NCBI GenBank assembly: GCA_037501455.1
Contig: CM074856.1
Coordinates: forward strand, 50,311,001 to 50,375,000
DNA: 64,000 nt
Direction: 5' to 3'
DNA from: Lantana camara
Lineage: Eukaryota; Streptophyta; Magnoliopsida; Lamiales; Verbenaceae
The position numbers and the translations under genes are program-made. Shown here piece by piece: positions 51,072 through 63,900 of this stretch (the first letter of the stretch is position 1; each line of letters opens with the position of its first letter). Below the pieces are notes generated by a model. That model was not told where the DNA came from and made no database searches. It saw only the letters and a list, made by a program, of their open reading frames with translations.

Positions 51072-52784
51072 TAACCGTATGCTTTTCCACACACACTGCA
51101 TGTTGATCTTGATAAATTTGGATTTTTCTGGTGCAACATTGGGGTGTAACCCCAAAACCCAAGCCATTATCGTAGACGAGTTCCTTGAGAGTTGGGAGGA
51201 ACCCCAAGCCTGGGTTTGCCAAGATTGCACACAACCGCCCAAACGTGATGGAACAGGCTCCCCAAGGGTGTAGGGCAATATAAGGGACGATGATCTTCAT
51301 TTTGGGCCAAAGGGAGGGGCATATCTATCGAGCGATCGACGGTATCTATCACTAGATCCTCCATCAGAATGGGCGCTTTTAATTTTTTTTATATTTTCCC
51401 AAGCTTCCAACCGCCAACCGTAGGCTTTTCCACACACACTGCATGTTGATCTTGATAAATTTGGATTTTTCTGGTGCAACATAGGGGTGTAACCCCAAAA
51501 CCCAAGCCATTATAGTAGACTAGTTCCTTGAGAGTTGGGAGGAACCCCAAGCCTGGGTTCGCCAGGATTGTACACAACCGCCCAAACATGATGGAACAGG
51601 CTCCCCAAGGGTGTAGGGCAATATAAGGGACGATGATCTTCATTTTGGGCCAAAGGGAGGGGCATATCTATCGAGCGATCGACGGTATCTATCACTAGAT
51701 CCTCCATCAGAATGGCCGCTTCTAATTTTTTTATATTTTCCCAAGCTTCCAACCGCCAACCGTAGGCTTTTCCACACACACTGCATGTTGATCTTGATAA
51801 ATTTGGATTTTTCTGGTGCAACATTGGGATGTAACCCCAAAACCCAAGCCATTATCGTAAACTAGTTCCTTGAGAGTTGGGAGGAACCCCAAGCCTGGGT
51901 TCACCAAGATTGCACACAACCGCCCAAACGTGGTGGAACTGGCTCCCAAGGGTGTAGGGCATGATAAGGGACGATGATCTTCATTTTGGGCCAAAGGGAG
52001 GGGCATATATAACGAGCGATCTCCGGTATCTATCACTAGATCCTCCTTCAGAATGGCTGCTTTTAATTTTTTTTTTCTTTTTCCAAGCTTCCAACCGCCA
52101 ACCGTAAGCTTTTCCACATACACTACATGTTGATCTTGATAAATTTGGATTTTTCTGGTGCAACATTGGGGTGTAACCCCAAAACCCAAGCCATTATCGT
52201 AGACTAGTTCCTAGAGAGTTGGGAGGGACCCCAAGCCTGGGTTCGCGAGGATTGCACACAACCGCCCAAACGTGATGGAACAGGCTCCCCAAGGGTGTAG
52301 GGCAAGATAAGGGACGCTGATCTTCATTTTGGGCCAAAGGGAGGGGCATATCTATCGGGCGATCTCCGCTATCTATCACTAGATCCTCCATCAGAATGGC
52401 CACTTATAATTTTTTTTATATTTTCCCAACCTTCCAACCGCCAACCGTAGGCTTTTCCACACACACTGCATGTTGATCGTGATAATTTTGGATTTTTCTG
52501 GTGCAACATTGGGGTGTAACCCCAAAACCCAAGTCATTATCGTAGACTAGTTCCTTGAGTGTTGGGAGGAACCCCAAGCCTGGGTTCGCCAGGATTGCAC
52601 CCAACCGCCCATACGTGATGGAACAGGCTTCCCAAGGGTGTAGGGCAAGATAAGGGACGCTGATCTTCATTTTGGGCCAAAGGGAGGGGCATCTCTATCG
52701 AGCGATCTCCGATATCAATCCCTAGATCCTCCATCAGAATGGCCGCTTTTAATTTTTTTTATATTTTCCCAAGCTTCCAACCGC
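51072..52784 (+). repeat. 1,713-bp duplication, unit 2
   Basis: Repeats unit 1 with a single difference noticed: a at 50,362 against t at 52,075 within the T-rich tract. After 52,784 the original order resumes with gccaaccctggc. This is among the youngest events in the window. Confidence 0.9.
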
Positions 52785-54285
52785 CAACCCTGGCTTTTCC
52801 ACACACACTGAATGTTGATCTTGATAAATTTTGATTTTTCTGGTGCAACATTGGGGTGTAACCCAAAACACAGGCCATTATCGTAGACTAGTTCCTTGAG
52901 AGTTGGGAGGAACCCCAAGCCTGGGTTCGCCAGGATTGCACACAACCGCCCAAACGTCATGGAACAGGCTCCCCAAAGGTGTAGGGCAAGATAAGGGACG
53001 CTGATCTTCATTTTGGGCCAAAGGGAGGGGCATATCTATCGAGCGATCTCCGATATCTATCACTAGATCCTCCATCAGAATGGCCGCTTTTAATTTTTTT
53101 TATATTTTCCCAAGCTTCCAACCGCCAACCGTAGGCTTTTCCACACACACTGTATGTTGATCTTGAAAATTTTGGATTTTTCTGGTGCAACATTGGGGTG
53201 TAACCCCAAACCCAAGCCATTATCGTAGACTAGTTCCTTGAGAGTTGGGAGGAACCCCAAGCCCGGGTTCGCCAGGATTGCACACAACCGCCCAAACGTG
53301 ATGGAACAGGCTCCCCAAGGGTGTAGGGCAAGATAAGGGACGCTGATCTTCATTTTGGGCCAGAGGGAGAGGCATATCTATCGTGCGATCTTCGATATCT
53401 ATCACTAGATCCTCCATCAGAATGGTCGCTTTTAATTTTTTTTTTATTTTCCCAAGCTTCCAACCGCCAACCGTAGGCTTTTCCACACACACTGCATGTT
53501 GATCTTGATAAATTTATATTTTTCTGGTGTAACATTGGGGTGTAACCCCAAAACCCAAGCCATTATCGTAGACTAGTTCCTTGAGAGTTGGGAGGAACCC
53601 CAAGCCTAGGTTCGCCAGGATTGTACCCAACCGTCCAAACGTGATGGAACAGGCTCCCCAAGGGCGTAGGGCAAGATAAGGGACACTCATCTTCATTTTG
53701 AGCCAAAGGGAGGGGCATATCTATCGACCGATCGACGGTATCTATCACTAGATCCTCCTTCAGAATGGCCGCTTTTAATTTTTTTCATATTTTCCCAAGC
53801 TTCCAACCGCCAACCGTAAGCTTTTCCACATACACTGCATGTTGATCTTGAAAATTTTGGATTTTTCTGGTGCAACATTGGGGTGTAACCCCAAAACCCA
53901 AGCCTTTATCGTAGACTAGTTCCTTGAGAGTTGGGAGGAACCCCAAGCCTGGGTTAGCCAGGATTGCACACAACCGCCCAAACGTGATGGAACAGGCTCC
54001 CCAAGGGTGTAGGGCAAGATAAGGGACGCTGATCTTCATTTTAGGCCAAAGGGCGGGGCATATCTATCCAGCGATCTCCGGTATCTATCACTAGATCCTC
54101 CATCAGAATGGCCGCTTTTAATTTTGTTTATATTTTCCCAAGCTTCCAACCACCAACCGTAGGCTTTGCCACACACACTGCATGTTGATCTTGATAAATT
54201 TGGATTTTTCTGGTGCAACATTGGGGTGTAACCCCAAAACCCAAGCCATTATCGTAGACTAGTTCCTTGAGAGTTGGGAGGAACC

Positions 54286-57200
54286 CTAAGCCTGGGTTCG
54301 CCAGGATTGCACACAACCGCCCAAACGTGATGGAACAAGCCCCCCAAGGGTGTAGGGCAAGATAAGGGACGAATCTTCATTTTGGGCCAAAGGGAGGGGC
54401 ATATCTATCGAGCGATCGACGGTATCTATCACTAGATCCTCCATCAGAATGGCCGCTTTTAATTTTTTTTATATTTTCCCAAGCTTCCAACCGCCAACCG
54501 TAGCCTTTTCCACACACACTGCATGTTGATCTTGATAAATTTGGATTTTTCGGGTGCAACATTGGGATGTAACCCCAAAACCCAAGCCATTATCGTAGAC
54601 TAGTTCCTTGAGAGTTGGGAGGAACCCCAAGCCTGGGTTCGCCAAGATTGCACACAACCGCCCAAACGTGGTGGAACTGGCTCCCAACGGTGTAGAGCAA
54701 GATAAGGGACGATGATCTTCATTTTGGACCAAAGGGAGGGGCATATCTATCGAGCGATCTCCGGTATCTATCACTAGATCCTCCTTCAGAATGGCCGCTT
54801 TTAATTTTTTTTATATTTTCCCAAGCTTCCAACCGCAAACCGTAAGCTTTTCCACATACACTGCATGTTGATCTTGATAAATTTGGATTTTTTTGGTGCA
54901 ACATTGGGGTGTAACCCCAAAACCCAGGCCATTATCGTAGACTAGTTCCTTGAGAGTTTGGAAGAACCCAAAGCCTGGGTTCGCCAGGATTGCACACAAC
55001 CGCCGAAACGTGATGGAACAGGCTCCACAAGGGTGTAGGGCATCATAAGGGACGCTGATCTTCATTTTGGGCCAAAGGGAGGGGAATATCTATCGGGTGA
55101 TCGACGGTATCTATCAATAGATCCTCCATCAGAGTGGCCGCTTTTAATTGTTTTTATATTTTCCCAAGCTTCCAAATGCCAACCGAAGGCTTTTCCACAC
55201 ACGCTGCATGTTGATCTTGATAAATTTGGATTTTTCTGGTATAACATTGGGGTGTAACCCCAAAACCCAAGCCATTATCGTATACTAGTTCCTTGAGAGT
55301 TGGGAGGAACCCCAAACCTGGGTTCTCCAGGATTGCACACAACTGCCCAAACGTGATGGAATAGGCTCCCCAAGGGTGTAGGGCAAGATAAGGGACGCTG
55401 ATCTTCATTTTGGGCCAAAGGGAGGGGCGTATCTTTCGAGCGATCTCCGGTATCTATCACTAGATCCTCCATCAGAATGGCCGCTTTTAATTTTTTTTAT
55501 ATTTTCCCAAGCTACCAACCGCCAACCGTAGGCTTTTCCACACACACTGCATCTTGATCTTGATAAATTTGGATTTTTCTGGTGCAACATTGGGGTGTAA
55601 CCCCAAAACCCAAGCCATTATCGTAGACTAGTTCCTTGAGAGTTGGGAGGAACCCCAAGCCTGGGTTCGCCAGGATTGCACACAACCGCTGAAACGTGAT
55701 GGAACAGGCTCCACAAGGGTGTAGAGCAACATAAGGGACGCTGATCTTCATTTTGGGCCAAAGGGAGGGGCATATCTATCGGGCGATCGACGGTATCTAT
55801 CACTAGATCCTGCATCAGAATGGCCGCTTTTAATTTTTTTTATATTTTCCCAAGCTTCCAAATGCCAACCGTAGGCTTTTCCACACACACTGCATGTTGA
55901 TCTTGATAAATTTTGATTTTTCTGGTATAACATTGGGCTGTAACCCCAAAACCCAAGCCATTATCGTATACTAGTTCCTTGAGAGTTGGGAGGAACCCCA
56001 AGCCTGGGTTCGCCAGGATTGCACACAACTGCCCAAACGTGATGGAAGAGGCTCACCAAGGGTGTAGGGCAAGATAAGGGACGCTGATCTTCATTTTGGG
56101 CCAAAGGGAGGGGCGTATCTATTGAGCGATCGACGGTATCTATCACTAGATCCTCCATCAGAAAAGCCGCTTTTAATTTTTTTTATATTTTCCCAAGCTT
56201 CCAACCGTCAACCGTAGGCTTTTCCACACACACTGCATGTTGATCTTGAAAATTTTGGATTTTTCTGGTGCAACATTGCGGTGTAACCCCGAAACCCAAG
56301 CCATTATCATAGACTACTTCCTTGAGAGTTGGGAGGAAACCCAAGCTTGGGTTCGCCAGGATTGCACACAACCGCCCAAATATGATGGAACAGGCTCCCC
56401 AAGGGTGTAGGGCAAGATAAGGGACGCTGATCTTCATTTCGGGCCAAAGGGAGGGGCATATCTATTGTGCGATCGACGGTATCTATTACTAGATCCTCAA
56501 TCAGAAAGGCCGCTTTTAATTTTTATTTTATTTTTCCAAGCTTCCAACCGCCAACCGTAGGCTTTTCTACACACACTGCATGTTGATCTTGATAAATTTG
56601 GATTTTTCTGGTGCAACATTGGGGTGTAACCCCAAAACCCTAGCCATTATCATAGACGAGTTCCTTGAGAGTTGGGAGGAACCCCAAGCCTGGGTTCGCC
56701 AAGATTGCACACAACCGCCCAAACGTGATGGAACAGGCTCCCCAAGGGTGTAGGGCAATATAAGGGACGATGATCTTCATTTTGGGCCAAAGGGAGGGGC
56801 ATATCTATCGAGCGATCGACGGTATCTATCACTAGATCCTCCATCAGAATGGCCGCTTCTAATTTTTTTTATATTTTACCAAGCTACCAACCGCCAACCG
56901 AAGGCTTTTCCACACACACTGCATGTTGATCTTGATAAATTTGGATTTTTCTGGTGCAACATTGGGATGTAACCCCAAAACCCAAGCCATTATCGTAGAC
57001 TAGTTCCTTGAGAGTTGGGAGGAACCCCAAGCCTGGGTTCGCCAAGATTGGACACAGCAGCCCAAACGTGGTGGAACTGGCTCCCAAGGGTGCAGGGCAA
57101 GATAAGGGACGATGATCTTCATTTTGGGCCAAAGAGAGGGGCATATCTATCGAGTGAACTCCGGTATCTGTCACTAGATCCTCCATCAGAATGGCTGCTT

Positions 57201-60200
57201 TTAATTTTTTTTTAATTTTCCCAAGCTTCCAACCGCCAAGGGTAAGCTTTTCCACATACACTGCATGTTGATCTTGATAAATTTGGATTTTTCTGGTGCA
57301 ACATTGGGGTGTAACCCCAAAACCCAAGCCATTATCGTAGACTAGTTCCTTGAGAGTTGGGAGGAACCCCAAGCCTGGGTTCGCCAGAATTGCACACAAC
57401 CGCCCAAATATAATGGAACAGGCTCCCCAAGGGTGTAGGGCAAGATAAGGGACGCTGATCTTCATTTTGGGCCAAAGGGAGGGGCATATCTATCGAGCGA
57501 TCTCCGCTATCTATCACTAGATCCTCCATCAGAATGCCCGCTTTTAATTTTTTTTATATTTTCCCAATGTTCCAACCGCCAACCGTAGGCTTTTCCACAC
57601 ACACTGCATGTTGATCTTGATAAATTTGGATTTTTCTGGTGCAACATTGGGGTGTAACCCCAAAACCCAAGTCATTAACGTAGACTAGTTCCTTGAGAGT
57701 TGGGAGGAACCCCAAGCCTGGGTTCGCCAGGATTGCACACAACCGCCCAAACGTGATGGAACAGGCCCCCCAAGGGTGTAGGGCAAGATAAGGGACGCTG
57801 ATCTTCATATTGGGCCAAAGGGAGGGGCATACCTATCGAGCGATCGACGGTATCTATCACTAGATCCTCCATCAGAATGGCCGCTTTTAATTTTTTTTAT
57901 ATTTTCCCAAGCTTCCAACCGCCAACCGTAGGCTTTTCCACACACACTGCATGTTGATCGTGATAAATTTGGATTTTTCTGGTGCAACATTGGGGTGTAA
58001 CCCCAAAACCCAAGTCATTATCGTAGACTAGTTCCTTGAGTGTTGGGAGGAACCCCAAGCCTGGGTTCGCCAGGATTGCACACAACCGCCCAAGGTGATG
58101 GAACAGTCTCCCCAAGGATGTATGGCAAGTTAAGGGACGCTGATCTTCATTTTGGGCCAAAGGGAGGGGCATATCTATCGAGCGATCGACGGCATCTATC
58201 ACTAGATCCTCCATCAGAATGGCCGCTTTTAGTTTTTTTTATATTTTCCCAAGCTTCCAACCGCCAACCGTAGGCTTTTCCACACATACTGCATGCTGAT
58301 CTTGAAAATTTTGAATTTTTCTGGTGCAACATTGGGGTGTAACCCCAAAACCCAAGCCATTATCATAGACTACTTCCTTCAGAGTTGGGAGGAACCCCAA
58401 GCTTCGGTTCGCCAGGATTGCACACAACCGCCCAAATATGATGGAACAGACTCCCCAAGGGTGTAGGGCAAGATAAGGGACGCTGATCTTCATTTTGAGC
58501 CAAAGGGAGGGGCATATCTATCGAGCGATCGACGGTATCTATCACTAGATCCTCCATCAGAATGGCCGCTTTTAATTTTTTTTATATTTTCCCAAGCTTC
58601 CAACCGCTAACCGTAGGCTTTTCCACACACACTGCATGTTGATCTTGATAAATTTAGATTTTTCTGGTGCAACATTGGGGTGTAACCCCAAAACCCAAGC
58701 CATTATCGTAGACGAGTTCCTTGAGAGTTGGGAGGAACCCCAAGCCTGGGTTCGCCAAGATTGCACACAACCGCCCAAACGTGATGGAACAGGCTCCCCA
58801 AGGGTGTAGGGCAATATAAGGGACGATGATCTTCATTTTGGGCCAAAGGGAGGGGCATATCTATCGAGCGATCGACGGTATCTATCACTAGATCCTCCAT
58901 CAGAATGGCCGCTTCTAATTTTTTTTATATTTTACCAAGCTTCCAACCGCCAACCGTAGGCTTTTCCACACACACTGCATGTTGATCTTGATAAATTTGG
59001 ATTTTTCTGGTGCAACATTGGGATGTAACCCCAAAACCCAAGCCATTATCGTAGACTAGTTCCTTGAGAGTTGGGAGGAACCCCAAGCCTGGGTTCGCCA
59101 AGATTGGACACAGCCGCCCAAACGTGGTGGAACTGGCTCCCAAGGGTGTAGGGCAAGATAAGGGACGATGATCTTCATTTTGGGCCAAAGGGAGGGGCAT
59201 ATCTATCGAGTGAACTCCGGTATCTGTCACTAGATCCTCCATCAGAATGGCTGCTTTTAATTTTTTTTTAATTTTCCCAAGCTTCCAACCGCCAACCGTA
59301 AGCTTTTCCACATACACTGCATGTTGATCTTGATAAATTTGGATTTTTCTGGTGCAACATTGGGGTGTAACCCCAAAACCCAAGCCATTATCGTAGACTA
59401 GTTCCTTGAGAGTTGGGAGGAACCCCAAGCCTGGGTTCGCCAGAATTGCACACAACCGCCCAAATATGATGGAACAGGCTCCCCAAGGGTGTAGGGCAAG
59501 ATAAGGGACGCTGATCTTCATTTTGGGCCAAAGGGAGGGGCATATCTATCGAGCGATCTCCGCTATCTATCACTAGATCCTCCATCAGAATGGCCGCTTT
59601 TAATTTTTTTTATATTTTCCCAATGTTCCAACCGCCAACCGTAGGCTTTTCCACACACACTGCATGTTGATCTTGATAAATTTGGATTTTTCTGGTGCAA
59701 CATTGGGGTGTAACCCCAAAACCCAAGTCATTATCGTAGACTAGTTCCTTGAGAGTTGGGAGGAACCCCAAGCCTGGGTTCGCCAGGATTGCACACAACC
59801 GCCCAAACGTGATGGAACAGGCCCCCCAAGGGTGTAGGGTAAGATAAGGGACGCTGATCTTCATATTGGGCCAAAGGGAGGGGCATACCTATCGAGCGAT
59901 CGACGGTATCTATCACTAGATCCTCCATCAGAATGGCCGCTTTTAATTTTTTTTATATTTTCCCAAGCTTCCAACCGCCAACCGTAGGCTTTTCCACACA
60001 CACTGCATGTTGATCTTGATAAATTTTGATTTTTCTGGTGCAACATTGGGGTGTAACCCAAAAGACAAGCCATTATCGTAGACTAGTTCCTTGAGAGTTG
60101 GGAGGAACCCCAAGCCTGGGTTCGCCACGATTGCACACAACCGCCCAAGGTGATGGAACAGTCTCCCCAAGGATGTATGGCAAGTTAATGGACGCTGATC

Positions 60201-60950
60201 TTCATTTTGGGCCAAAGGGAGGGGCATATCTATCGAGCGATCGACGGTATCTATCACTAGATCCTCCATCAGAATGGCCGCTTTTAATTTTTTTTATATT
60301 TTCCCAAGCTTCCAACCGCCAACCGTAGGCTTTTCCACACATACTGCATGCTGATCTTGAAAATTTTGGATTTTTCTGGTGCAACATTGGGGTGTAACCC
60401 CAAAACCCAAGCCATTATCATAGACTACTTCCTTCAGAGTTGGGAGGAACCCCAAGCTTCGGTTCGCCAGGATTGCACACAACCGCCCAAATATGATGGA
60501 ATCGGCTCCCCAAGGGTGTAGGGCAAGATAAGGGACGCTGATCTTCATTTTGAGTCAAAGGGAGGGGCATATCTATCGAGCGATCGACGGTATCTATCAC
60601 TAGATCCTCCATCAGAATGGCCGCTTTTAATTTTTTTTATATTTTCCCAAGCTTCCAACCGCCAACCGTAGGCTTTTCCACACACACTGCATGTTGATCT
60701 TAATAAATTTGGATTTTTCTGGTGCAACATTGGGGTGTAACCCCAAAACCCAAGCCATTATCGTAGACTAGTTCCTTGAGAGTTGGGAGGAACCCCAAGC
60801 CTGGGTTCGCCAGTATTGCACACAACCGCCCAAACGTGATGGAACAGGCTCCCCAAGGGTGTAAGGCAATATAAGGGACGATGATCTTCATTTTGGGCCA
60901 AAGGGAGGGGCATATCTATCGAGCGATCTCCGGTATCTATCACTAGATCC
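54286..60950 (+). repeat. 27-monomer HOR, copy 3 (partial)
   Basis: Matches copy 2 at 10,965 bp to about 56,990. It then has one monomer more than copies 1 and 2 (shift rises to 11,307), because a monomer that is fused in those copies is intact here (about 56,881-57,230). It continues through the nested 2,056-bp duplication and leaves the order near 60,950, before the 12-monomer block would begin. Confidence 0.83.
56338..56353. repeat. 16-bp perfect palindrome, HOR copy 3
   Basis: Same palindrome, 10,965 bp after the second. Confidence 0.92.
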
Positions 60951-63900
60951 TCCATCAGAATGGCCACTTATAATTTTTTTTATATTTTCCCAAGCTTCCA
61001 ACCGCCAAACGTAGGCTTTTCCACACACACTGCATGTTGATCTTGAAAAATTTGTATTTTTCTGGTGCAACGTTGGGGTGTAACCCCAAAACCCAAGCCA
61101 TTATCGTAGACTAGTTCCTTGAGAGTTGGGAGGAACCCCAAGACTGGGTTTGCCAGGATTGCACACAACCACCCAAACGTGATGGAACAGGCTCCCCAAG
61201 GGTGTAAGGCAAGATAAGGGACGCTGATCTTCATTTTGGGCCAAAGGGAGGGGCATATCTATCGTGCGATCTCCGATATCTATCACTAGATCCTCCATCA
61301 GAATGGCCGCTTTTAATTTTTTTTATATTTTCCCAAGCTTCCAACCGCCAACCGTAGGCTTTTCCACACACACTGCATGTTGATCTTGATAAATTTGGAT
61401 TTTTCTGGTGCAATATTGGGGTGTAACCCCAAAACCTAAGCCATTATCGTAGACTAGTTCCTTGAGAGTTGGGAGGAACCCCAAGCCTGGGTTCGCCAGG
61501 ATTGCACACAACCGCCCAAACGTGATGGAACAGGCTCCCCAAGGGTGTAGGGCAAGATAAGGGACGCTGATCTTCATTTTGGGCCAGAGGTAGAGGCATA
61601 TCTATCGAGCGATCTCCGATATCTATCACTAGATCCTCCATCAGAATGGTCGCTTTTAATTTTTTTTTTATTTTCCCAAGCTTCCAACCGCCAACTGTAG
61701 GCTTTTCCACACACACTGCATGTTGATCTTGATAAATTTGGATTTTTCTGGTGCAACATTGGGGTGTAACCCCAAAACCCAAGCCATTATCGTAGACTAG
61801 TTCCTTGAGAGTTGGGAGGAACCCCAAGCCTGGGTTCGCCAGGATTGCACACAACCACCCAAACTTGATGGAACAGGCTCCCCAAGGGTGTAGGGCAAGA
61901 TAAGGGACGCTGATCTTCATTTTGGGCCAGAGGGAGAGGCATATCTATCGAGCGATCTCCGATATCTATCACTAGATCCTCCATCAGAATGGCCGCTATT
62001 AATTTTTTTTTAATTTTCCCAAGCTTCCAACCGCCAACTGTAGGCTTTTCCACACACACTGCATGTTGATCTTGATAAATTTGGATTTTTCTGGTGCAAC
62101 ATTGGGGTGTAACCCCAAAACCCAAGCCATTATCGTAGACTAGTTCCTTGAGAGTTGGGAGGAACCCCAAGCCTGGGTTCGCCAGGATTGCACACAACCG
62201 CCCAAACGTGATGGAACAGGCGCCCCAATGGTATAGGGCAAGATAAGGGACGTTGATCTTCATTTTGGGCCAGAGGGAGAGGCATATCTATCGAGCGATC
62301 TCCGATATCTATCAATAGATCCTCCATCAGAATGGTCGCTTTTAATTTTTTTTTTATTTTCCCAAGCTTCCAACCGCCAACCGTAGGCTTTTCCACACAC
62401 ACTGCATGTTGATCTTGATAAATTTGGATTTTTCTAGTGCAACATTGGGGTGTATCCCCAAAACCCAAGCCATTATCGTAGACTAGTTCCTTGAGATTTG
62501 GGAGAAACCCCACGCCTGGCTTCGCCAGGATTGCATACAACCGCCCAAAAGTGATGGAACAGGCTCCCCAAAGGTGTAGGGCAAGATAAGGGACGCTGAT
62601 CTTCATTTTGGGCCAAAGGGAGGCGCATATCTGTCGAGCGATCTCCGATATCTATCACTAGATCCTCCATCAGAATGGCCGCTTTTAATTTTTTTTATAT
62701 TATCCCAAGCTTCCAACCGCCAACCGTAGGCTTTTCCGCACACACTGCATGTTGATCTTGATAAATTTTGATTTTTCTGGTGCAACATTGGGGTGTAACC
62801 GCAAAACCCAAGCCATTATCGTAGACTAGTTCCTTGAGAGTTGGGAGGAACCCCAAGCCTGGGTTCGCCAAGATTGCACACAACCGCCCAAACGTGATGG
62901 AACAGGCTCCCCAAGGGTGTAGGGCAAGATAAGGGACGCTGATCTTCATTTTGGGCCAAAGGAAGGGGCATATCTATCGAGCGATCGACGGTATCTATCA
63001 CTAGATCCAACATCAGAATAGCCGCTTTTAATTTTTTTTATATTTTCCCAAGCTTCCAACATCCAACCGTAGGTTTTTCCACACACACTGCATGTTGATC
63101 TTGGTAAATTTGGATTTTTCTGCTGCAACATTGGGGTGTAACCCCAAAACCCAAGCCATTATCGTAGTCTAGTTCCTTGAGAGTTGGGAGGAACCCCAAG
63201 CCTGGGTTCGCCAGGATTGCACACAAACGCCCAAATGTGATGGAACAGGCTCCCCAAGGGTGTAAGGCAAGATAAGGGACGCTGATCTTCATTTTGGGCC
63301 AAAGGGAGGGGCAAATCTATCGAGCGATCGACGGTATCTATCACTAGATCCTCCGTCAGAATGGCCGCTTTTAATTTTTTTTATATTTTCCCAAGCTTCC
63401 AACCGCCAACCGTAGGCTTTTCCACACACACTGCATGTTAATCTTGATAAATTTTGATTTTTCTGGTGCAACATTGGGGTGTAACCCAAAACCCAACCCA
63501 TTATCGTAGACTAGTTCCTTGGGAGTTGGGAGGAACCCCAAGCCTGTGTTCGCCAGGATTGCACACAACTGCCCAAACGTGATGGAACAGGCTCCCCAAG
63601 GGTGTAGGGCAAGATAAGGGACGCTGATCTTCATTTTGGGCCAAAGGGAGGGGCATATCTATCGAGCGATCTCCGATATCTTTCACTAGATCCTCCATCA
63701 GAATGGCCGCTTTTAATTTTTTTTATATTTTCCCAAGCTTCCAACCGCCAACCGTAGGCTTTTCCACACACACTGCATGTTGATCTTGATAAATTTGGAT
63801 TTTTCTAGTGCAACATTGGGGTGTAACCCCAAAACCCAAGCCATTATCGTAGACTAGTTCCTTGAGAGTTGGGAGGAACCCCAAGCCTGGGTTCGCCAGG

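Larger units (their letters stand above)
43321..54285 (+). repeat. 27-monomer HOR, copy 2 enlarged to 32 monomers (10,965 bp)
   Basis: Follows copy 1 at 9,250-9,252 bp until about 51,008, where a 5-monomer tandem duplication of 1,713 bp is added. After 52,785 the shift from copy 1 is 10,965 bp, and copy 3 follows at the same 10,965-bp shift. The first monomer is a join: its 5' part is the ttgccacacac subtype and its 3' part the gaacaagcc subtype, with the switch between 43,284 and 43,321. Confidence 0.87.

Noticed and set aside
61335..61677. Monomer as a dimer of two 171-bp halves
   Set aside because: Short words recur (tgatctt, gggtgta, aaccgcc), but at different spacings (about 187, 126 and 166 bp), so the halves do not align by eye.
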